Shown here one piece after another: positions 6,260 to 10,878 of a stretch of DNA of 13,377 bases (position 1 is its first letter; every line of letters begins with the position of its first letter). The stretch is from an uncultured Lachnospiraceae bacterium (GTDB lineage Bacteria; Bacillota; Clostridia; Lachnospirales; Lachnospiraceae), in contig CANRMO010000048.1 of NCBI GenBank assembly GCA_947631755.1, positions 1 through 13,377 of the forward strand. Direction: 5' to 3'. Under the pieces are notes generated by a model. That model ran no database searches. It worked only from the letters and a program-made list of their open reading frames with translations, and was not told the origin of the DNA. Position numbers and translations under genes: made by a program.

Positions 6260-9200
6260 TTATTTTTTGATTTTTACTGTTTTCGGCATTCCTTTTCCTT
6301 TCAGCAGCTTTACATACTTTTTATATCTTGCTGTCGGTACATAGATTACAGCTTTTTTGTTTACATTCCGAAATGCATTTTTTCCTACTTTGCCAAGCTT
6401 ACTGCTCTGGATCCTGATCTTTGTGAGCTTGCTGCAATTTTTGAATGCATTTGCCTGTATCTGCCTCAGTCCGCTTCCTTTGACCGTCACTTTTTTTAAT
6501 TTCCTGCACCCTTCAAAAGCACTCTTTCCGATTACACGGACATTTTTGCCGACTGTGACGCTCTCTGCCTTCACACAATTTCTGAATGCGTTTTTGGCTA
6601 CGGAAGTTACCATGTATTTCTGACCGCCAATCTTCACCTGATTGCATATCGTAATCTTCGACTGTTTCTTATTTTTGATGCCTGCAACGCGAACCGTCCT
6701 GTTCTTCTTGCTGACAATCTCATAGTAATAATTGCCAGCTTTGATGATTGTATCATTCTTTTCCGGTGCAGCCGCCACTCCGGTCACGCGAGTCTCAGAT
6801 GCATCCTGTACATTCTTAGCCGTATCTTTCGCAGTTACCGTCACATTACACGTCGCTGTCTTTCCTCCTGCGGCGGCTGTAATCACTGCACTGCCTGCCC
6901 CTACTGCTGTCACCTTACCATTTTGGTCTACAGTTGCCACATTTGCATTGCTGCTGCTCCAGTTTACAGCCGCATTTGCAGCATTTTCCGGAAGGATCGA
7001 AACTGTTAGTTTGACAGGTGCATCCCCGGCTTTCATAGATATTTTCGTCTGGCTCAGCCTGATTTCACTGACCTCTGCAACACTTTCTCCCGTAACCTCC
7101 ACCTTACACATGGCGGCACCGTTTGCATTCGTCACTGTAATATAGCTCACCCCGGCGGATACCGCTGTTACAGTTCCATTTTCATCTACCGTTGCCACTT
7201 CTTCATGAGAGCTTGTCCATTTATTCTCTGCACTTCCTTCCGTGAGCTTCAACGTACTCGTTGTTCCCTTCTGCATCTTCAGATCTGCCACATTCAACTT
7301 CACATGCGAGATATTTTCCATCTCTGCGGTGATCGTCTTGCCAGGCTCCATCTGTGCTGCATGGAAATTGTCCTCGCCTGCCGCTTTTGTGAGAACTGCC
7401 TGTCCATTCTGGTTTGCCAGGCCAACAGTAAAGCTAACTGGATTCTGTGCCGCAAATCCATCTGTTTTTTCTTTTTCCAGTACATTTGCCGCACAGAAAT
7501 TTACCTGTAGCGAATTGTTTTCTTCTGTCAACTCATCCCAGCTATATGTAACTGTATAGCTGCCATCTTCCTGCGCAGTAACTTCCTGCTCAGCGCCGTT
7601 CCAAATTACCTGCTCCAGCACATAGCCATCCTTCGGAGTAATGGTGTAGGTACAGGACTCTCCTTCTTTCAGTTCGATAACCTCCGGGAACAATCTTTCT
7701 TCTCTCTCTGACGGATTCTTTGTAACAGAAATATCTGCCATCTCTGCATTCGCAACAGCAGAAATCATCTTTCCATCTGCCTGATGATGGGCTTTATCCA
7801 CTGCAACCACTGCAAATGGGCTAAAGCTATCTGCGATAACCCAGATTCCTGTGTCCGTAGCATTGCAGATCAGTTTCTCCGGCACATAATTTCCATTCTC
7901 ATCCTTGCGGAAATGATATGCTTCAAAAGTAACACCCGCCAGCTTTCTTGAATCAAATCCTTCCGGATAAGGAAGCGCCATACAGATTTTTGTCTTTCCT
8001 TCATTTAATTTGCTGTTCAGCATGGTGCGCATGGACAGGCAGCCCATAGACAGATCCAGGCTAAATACTGCGGTATTCGCTGCGGCCTGCACACCAGCGC
8101 CATCAAGCGCATCCTCTATCTTCTGCTGCTCGCCATCCGACGGTTTGGAGGCAATCAATGTAAGGTTCAGATCATAATTATTCGTTCCGGCAAGCCCGTT
8201 CCCCAGCGGATCCGTGAAGAGATCCGGCGAATATTTCGTATTCGACAGGCGCGGATACATGCTCATCAGCATTTCGCTCGGCGCAGGCATATAAGGACAT
8301 GGATACTTATTCACATTGTTACTCTTCCATGTGATACTTCCAGTTCGCGGCTTACTGTCGTTTGCCAGGCTTACCAGGCCATCCAGTTCGAAGGTGTACT
8401 TCGTCCCGGAATAGTTGTAGCTGGTATCCGGATAGAAATCAAATTCCACCTCACAGCAGTCGGATACATTACCATTAAACCCTGTCCGCGTCGTATTTTT
8501 CCAGGTAAGATTTTCCACCCGGTAAGTCGGACCGGAAAGGGAGGTTGATACCTTCATGGATGCCTTATTGCAGCCTTCCGCCAGCTTCAGAGACATATCG
8601 TATACATATTTTATATGTGTACTGCTCTCTGTTATATAAGAAAATGTATCTGGTTTACGCTCAATAATGGATGGCCTGAGTGTGCGGATATCCTGATAGC
8701 GGTCTCTGAAATAGATGACTTCCGATGTGTCCAGAATAGTCGCATCCTCTGGAAGACGGTTAAGGCTGGCAAGCTCGTTACCTGGTGCCTTATCCGCTAT
8801 TGCAAACTGATATCCCACCTGAGTAATCGTTTTTTCCCCTTGCTCATGTGCAACACAAAAAGCTTTTGTTGTTAATCCAGCAGCATCCCCTGAATGTTCA
8901 AAGAGATTCTTCGCACTGCTCCATTCATCACCATACCCCGTATATTTTATACCATTATTATCTTCATATCTAATCTTATAGTATAAATAATGTCCTTCTC
9001 CATCTATATTTTTACCGGAAAGCTGTTCTCCATCTGCCAAAGTATAGGTTGGCCTCATAACTGTATAAGATGTCCATGTTCCACCATTGTACGCATCATA
9101 ATAGGAGACATCTATTTTCAGGCTTTCGCCATTTTCATCTCCTTCGCCAACATTCCCTTCGCTGATAACAGGATACTGAAAACTCCTTCCTCCCTGCGAA

Positions 9201-10222
9201 AACTGTCCGCTCTCCACGTGGCGGGCGCTAAATTCTCCTGCACCTTTCAGAAGGCAGTCCCCCCGGACGGCTTCTCCCGGCTTCTGGGTGATCGGGTCAT
9301 CATAGGTCACATCCATCGCATACCATTTTCCGTCATTCATACACACATAGTTCCACATGTGAGCCTCTACATCTGGCGAGATAAGCGACTCTCCGTTCTG
9401 AGCCGCCTCCGGCAGACCTGTACCGCCCACCAGCACACAGGGGATATCCATCTTATCCATGACCGCTTTGAAAGCTCTGGCATATCCCTCACACCATGCC
9501 TTGCCATAAACCAGTCCTCCGGCAGCCGTGTCTCCCGGAATCTTTGTCGTTCCCCGGTACACGTATTCTATCTGAGTGATTAGGATATCATGAACATATC
9601 CAATCTGTTCTTCCCTCGTCTTATACTTTTTTGCGGCATCTGCTATTTCAGTGATCTTCGCATTCATCTTGTCAATATCCGTTCTGACCTTCGCCTCGTC
9701 CCGGTATTCTGCACTTTCCAGATAAAGATTCTTATAAGCGCCGTTTCCGACATGCACAGACCACTTACCATTTTTCTGCCCCACACGCACGGACAGCTTT
9801 GTCCAGTCTACATAAAACAGATCATTTCTGTCAAGCATAAAAGCATTTGACGCATTCTGAAACATCTGAAGCAGAGAAGCATCTCCATCTCTGTAGGCAT
9901 TCAGCAGTTCTTCCTGAAGCATTCCCTCCTCATTTCCCACCGGGATTTCATAAGAAACTGTGCCTTCCACAAATGCCCCACTGTTATACATCGTTTTAAG
10001 CGCTGCATAAAAAACCTTCTCAGCCTCTTCCGTCAACTGTTCACCAAAATAGTCTGTACTATAAATCTGTGCATCCCATACTGCTTTTGTTAGTTTTTTT
10101 GTACTCTCTCCCATCTTTCCTGACGCACCCTCCGCTGCTGCCAGAGACTTTCCCGCCGGCAGGCTGCCTGCCACCAGTAAGACTGCCAATAGGGAAGCCA
10201 AGAATCTTTTCGCTTCTCTCAT
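6260..10222 (-). CDS. Secreted transglutaminase-like protein with Big_2 domains and C-terminal BspA-like leucine-rich repeats
   Basis: Starting at ATG 10222 the protein is 1320 aa and begins with a clear signal peptide (MREAKRF, Leu/Ala-rich core, cleavage near residue 30). GAGGAG lies 11 nt upstream. An ATG 81 nt earlier (10303) is unlikely, since AGGA abuts it directly and it would bury the signal peptide. Residues about 215-310 are a transglutaminase-like fold with an apparent triad Cys244 (AWCEGYARAF), His288 (EAHMWNYV) and Asp304 (YAMDVTYDDP). A long region without a recognised fold follows (about 370-830), then a beta domain (about 870-970), two Big_2 immunoglobulin-like domains (about 972-1045 and 1049-1130, each with the ATVD-NG-VTAV-AG core) and LRR_5 repeats (about 1161-1300; NAFRNC, SAFEGC, NAFKNC, NAFRN). 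It ends in the basic tail KTVKIKK. No LPXTG or membrane anchor is seen, so it is secreted or held non-covalently on the wall. Possible roles are protein cross-linking, proteolysis or adhesion. Catalysis is inferred from the triad only. Confidence 0.88.
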   Translation of the reverse strand: MREAKRFLASLLAVLLVAGSLPAGKSLAAAEGASGKMGESTKKLTKAVWDAQIYSTDYFGEQLTEEAEKVFYAALKTMYNSGAFVEGTVSYEIPVGNEEGMLQEELLNAYRDGDASLLQMFQNASNAFMLDRNDLFYVDWTKLSVRVGQKNGKWSVHVGNGAYKNLYLESAEYRDEAKVRTDIDKMNAKITEIADAAKKYKTREEQIGYVHDILITQIEYVYRGTTKIPGDTAAGGLVYGKAWCEGYARAFKAVMDKMDIPCVLVGGTGLPEAAQNGESLISPDVEAHMWNYVCMNDGKWYAMDVTYDDPITQKPGEAVRGDCLLKGAGEFSARHVESGQFSQGGRSFQYPVISEGNVGEGDENGESLKIDVSYYDAYNGGTWTSYTVMRPTYTLADGEQLSGKNIDGEGHYLYYKIRYEDNNGIKYTGYGDEWSSAKNLFEHSGDAAGLTTKAFCVAHEQGEKTITQVGYQFAIADKAPGNELASLNRLPEDATILDTSEVIYFRDRYQDIRTLRPSIIERKPDTFSYITESSTHIKYVYDMSLKLAEGCNKASMKVSTSLSGPTYRVENLTWKNTTRTGFNGNVSDCCEVEFDFYPDTSYNYSGTKYTFELDGLVSLANDSKPRTGSITWKSNNVNKYPCPYMPAPSEMLMSMYPRLSNTKYSPDLFTDPLGNGLAGTNNYDLNLTLIASKPSDGEQQKIEDALDGAGVQAAANTAVFSLDLSMGCLSMRTMLNSKLNEGKTKICMALPYPEGFDSRKLAGVTFEAYHFRKDENGNYVPEKLICNATDTGIWVIADSFSPFAVVAVDKAHHQADGKMISAVANAEMADISVTKNPSEREERLFPEVIELKEGESCTYTITPKDGYVLEQVIWNGAEQEVTAQEDGSYTVTYSWDELTEENNSLQVNFCAANVLEKEKTDGFAAQNPVSFTVGLANQNGQAVLTKAAGEDNFHAAQMEPGKTITAEMENISHVKLNVADLKMQKGTTSTLKLTEGSAENKWTSSHEEVATVDENGTVTAVSAGVSYITVTNANGAAMCKVEVTGESVAEVSEIRLSQTKISMKAGDAPVKLTVSILPENAANAAVNWSSSNANVATVDQNGKVTAVGAGSAVITAAAGGKTATCNVTVTAKDTAKNVQDASETRVTGVAAAPEKNDTIIKAGNYYYEIVSKKNRTVRVAGIKNKKQSKITICNQVKIGGQKYMVTSVAKNAFRNCVKAESVTVGKNVRVIGKSAFEGCRKLKKVTVKGSGLRQIQANAFKNCSKLTKIRIQSSKLGKVGKNAFRNVNKKAVIYVPTARYKKYVKLLKGKGMPKTVKIKK

Positions 10223-10296
10223 AGGTTTCTGAACTCCTCTCTTTTTATTATTTCCATTTCTCAAATCGTCTGCAGGAGCAGTTATTTGCTTTACCA

Positions 10297-10374
10297 AAAT
10301 CATTCCTGACTATTCTACGGCTGTCAGACCACAAAACTTCTTTCTCTTCCTCCTTTCTATGTCAGGTATGATTT
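10297..10374 (-). promoter_or_regulatory. Inverted repeat / stem-loop in the leader of the transglutaminase-like gene
   Basis: AAATCATTCCTGAC (10297-10310) is complementary to GTCAGGTATGATTT (10361-10374) at 13 of 14 positions, enclosing about 50 nt. In the minus-strand mRNA this lies at the very 5' end of a leader of about 155 nt. The loop holds a strong AAAGGAGG (10349-10356) that is not followed by a start codon at normal spacing. CTGAC in the 10306-10310 arm can instead pair with GTCAG at 10323-10327, so two exclusive folds are possible. It could also be a DNA operator. No known riboswitch was recognised. Confidence 0.45.
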
Positions 10375-10383
10375 CCCATGCTC

Positions 10384-10412
10384 ATTTTAGCATATAAACC
10401 ACATTCTACCAA
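10384..10412 (-). promoter_or_regulatory. Sigma-A promoter of the transglutaminase-like gene
   Basis: On the minus strand TTGGTA (10412-10407) is followed after exactly 17 nt by TAAAAT (10389-10384), itself preceded by TGC, an extended -10. Transcription would start near 10377, giving a leader of about 155 nt. Confidence 0.7.
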
Positions 10413-10466
10413 CCCCACTGATGCAAAATTATCCAGCTCAAAGGATATCTACTTGTAGGAAATTTT

Positions 10467-10598
10467 ATGATATATGTGATAAAATTTTTTATGGGTGCTG
10501 CTGTAGCAACAGGAAGGATCGCAAGTATTGTTGGATATTATTGGTGTCGTTACCACCATAATTCGTACAATGGTTTCATTGGTGCGGCTGGTATATGA
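10467..10598 (+). CDS. Candidate 43-aa hydrophobic peptide (frame A of a split small ORF)
   Basis: ATG at 10467 has TAGGA 6 nt upstream (10456-10460), a reasonable ribosome binding site. The peptide begins MIYVIKFFMGAAVATGRIAS, which is hydrophobic and membrane-like, then becomes rich in Tyr/His/Asn before TGA at 10596. The second half does not look like a natural protein, while the overlapping +1 frame from about 10525 does. One plausible reading is a single small membrane protein of about 59 aa broken by a one-base shift near 10521-10525. Upstream, TTCTAC (10404-10409), 17 nt and AATTAT (10427-10432) is a weak candidate promoter (4 of 6 in each box). I recognise no family. It may be a type I toxin-like peptide or a remnant. 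Confidence 0.3.
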   Translation: MIYVIKFFMGAAVATGRIASIVGYYWCRYHHNSYNGFIGAAGI

Positions 10599-10647
10599 CA
10601 TCACTAAAGATAGAAAACAAAAAAGCAACCGCCCAGCCAAGGATTAG
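10528..10647 (+). CDS. Candidate 39-aa membrane peptide with basic tail (frame B)
   Basis: This frame opens with TTG at 10528 (a second TTG follows at 10531) and has AGGAAGG 10 nt upstream (10511-10517). It encodes a hydrophobic segment (LLDIIGVVTTIIRTMVSLV) followed by a charged tail that includes DITKDRKQKSNRPAKD. A single membrane helix with a Lys/Arg-rich end is the usual shape of type I toxins and small holin-like peptides. The TAG stop (10645-10647) lies inside the terminator hairpin, leaving almost no 3' UTR. An in-frame ATG at 10570 would give only 25 aa. It overlaps the 43-aa frame in the +1 register and may be its true C-terminal half. No family was recognised; evidence is composition and context only. 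Confidence 0.38.
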   Translation: MLDIIGVVTTIIRTMVSLVRLVYDITKDRKQKSNRPAKD

Positions 10648-10658
10648 GTTGCTTTTTT
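10619..10658. terminator. Bidirectional Rho-independent terminator at the small-peptide locus
   Basis: A perfect 12-bp inverted repeat, AAAAAAGCAACC (10619-10630) and GGTTGCTTTTTT (10647-10658), with a 16-nt loop. It has U6 runs for both strands, so it can end plus-strand transcripts of the small peptide ORFs and a minus-strand RNA arriving from the promoter at 10716-10744. The frame-B stop codon sits in it. Confidence 0.88.
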
Positions 10659-10709
10659 AAGTTAACTGTTAATCAAGGCAAAACCGTCTGCTACGGCAGC
10701 ATCTTTCTT
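10619..10709 (-). ncRNA. Predicted small antisense-side RNA converging on the small-peptide ORF
   Basis: From the promoter at 10716-10744 a transcript would begin near 10709 and stop at the bidirectional terminator, giving an RNA of about 90 nt with no credible ORF. It overlaps the plus-strand peptide transcript mainly in the terminator region and the last peptide codons. A converging short RNA from a strong promoter is the usual design of a type I antitoxin. Start and end are predicted from the promoter and hairpin only. Confidence 0.4.
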
Positions 10710-10712
10710 ACA

Positions 10713-10823
10713 ATGATATTACAAAATTTACTTGAATTTATCAAATCCTTTTTAACAGTTCTCTTATCCTCTGTTCTTATTTTCCATTTCCAGTTGGCTG
10801 CTTTCGCCGGGCAAACAAAATGA
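10713..10823 (+). CDS. Weak candidate 36-aa hydrophobic peptide
   Basis: ATG at 10713 opens a 36-codon frame beginning MILQNLLEFIKSFLTVLLSS, continuing hydrophobic and ending at TGA inside the hairpin at 10819-10856. It resembles a signal peptide or a single membrane helix. No ribosome binding site precedes it, and the ATG overlaps the minus-strand -10 element, so it may be a chance result of T-rich sequence. Confidence 0.15.
   Translation: MILQNLLEFIKSFLTVLLSSVLIFHFQLAAFAGQTK
10716..10744 (-). promoter_or_regulatory. Strong orphan minus-strand promoter
   Basis: On the minus strand TTGATA (10744-10739), 17 nt, then TAATAT (10721-10716): 5/6 and 4/6 matches at ideal spacing in AT-rich sequence. 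No gene lies downstream on this strand before the terminator at 10619-10658, so it most likely drives a small RNA. A 9-bp inverted repeat, AACTGTTAA (10664-10672) and TTAACAGTT (10752-10760), brackets it. Confidence 0.6.
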
Positions 10824-10856
10824 GAAAGAACCGGCATTTGCCGATCCTTCCTCATT
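10819..10856 (-). terminator. Terminator of the LamG-like protein gene
   Basis: Two 17-nt arms (10819-10835 and 10840-10856) pair along their whole length around a 4-nt loop when G-U wobble pairs in the minus-strand RNA are allowed. The RNA then runs into TTGTTTG, so the hairpin foot and tail form a U-rich end. It lies 23 nt beyond the stop codon of the minus-strand gene. A second 8-bp hairpin (10860-10867 / 10873-10880) overlaps that stop codon. Confidence 0.75.
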
Positions 10857-10878
10857 CAAAATTCATTTCAATAATGAA

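Noticed and set aside
6073..6260. Possible phage/element attachment site at the tRNA-Arg 3' end
   Set aside because: No integrase, no direct repeat of the tRNA end was found elsewhere in the window, and the flanking genes look like ordinary chromosome. CCGGC (6215-6219)/GCCGG (6235-6239) is only a weak local hairpin.
6732..7559. Long plus-strand open frames opposite the Big_2 region
   Set aside because: They are antisense to a well-supported coding region with recognised domains, lack ribosome binding sites and have the Phe/Ala/Thr-rich composition of reverse frames.
8990..9583. 197-codon plus-strand frame opposite the transglutaminase-like domain
   Set aside because: The opposite strand carries the Cys/His/Asp motifs of the transglutaminase-like domain; this frame has no ribosome binding site and no recognisable motif.
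10223..10303. ATG at 10303 as start of the transglutaminase-like protein
   Set aside because: AGGA abuts the ATG with no spacer, the codon lies in one arm of the leader stem, and the added 27 residues would precede a complete signal peptide.
10449..10640. 63-codon minus-strand frame across the small-peptide locus
   Set aside because: It would start at TTG inside the loop of the terminator hairpin, has no ribosome binding site, and is Cys/Ser/Thr/His-rich in a way typical of antisense frames.
10664..10760. 9-bp inverted repeat AACTGTTAA / TTAACAGTT as a mobile-element end pair
   Set aside because: Only 97 bp span, no target-site duplication and no transposase. AT-rich 9-mers of this kind can occur by chance; it is kept only as a note next to the orphan promoter.
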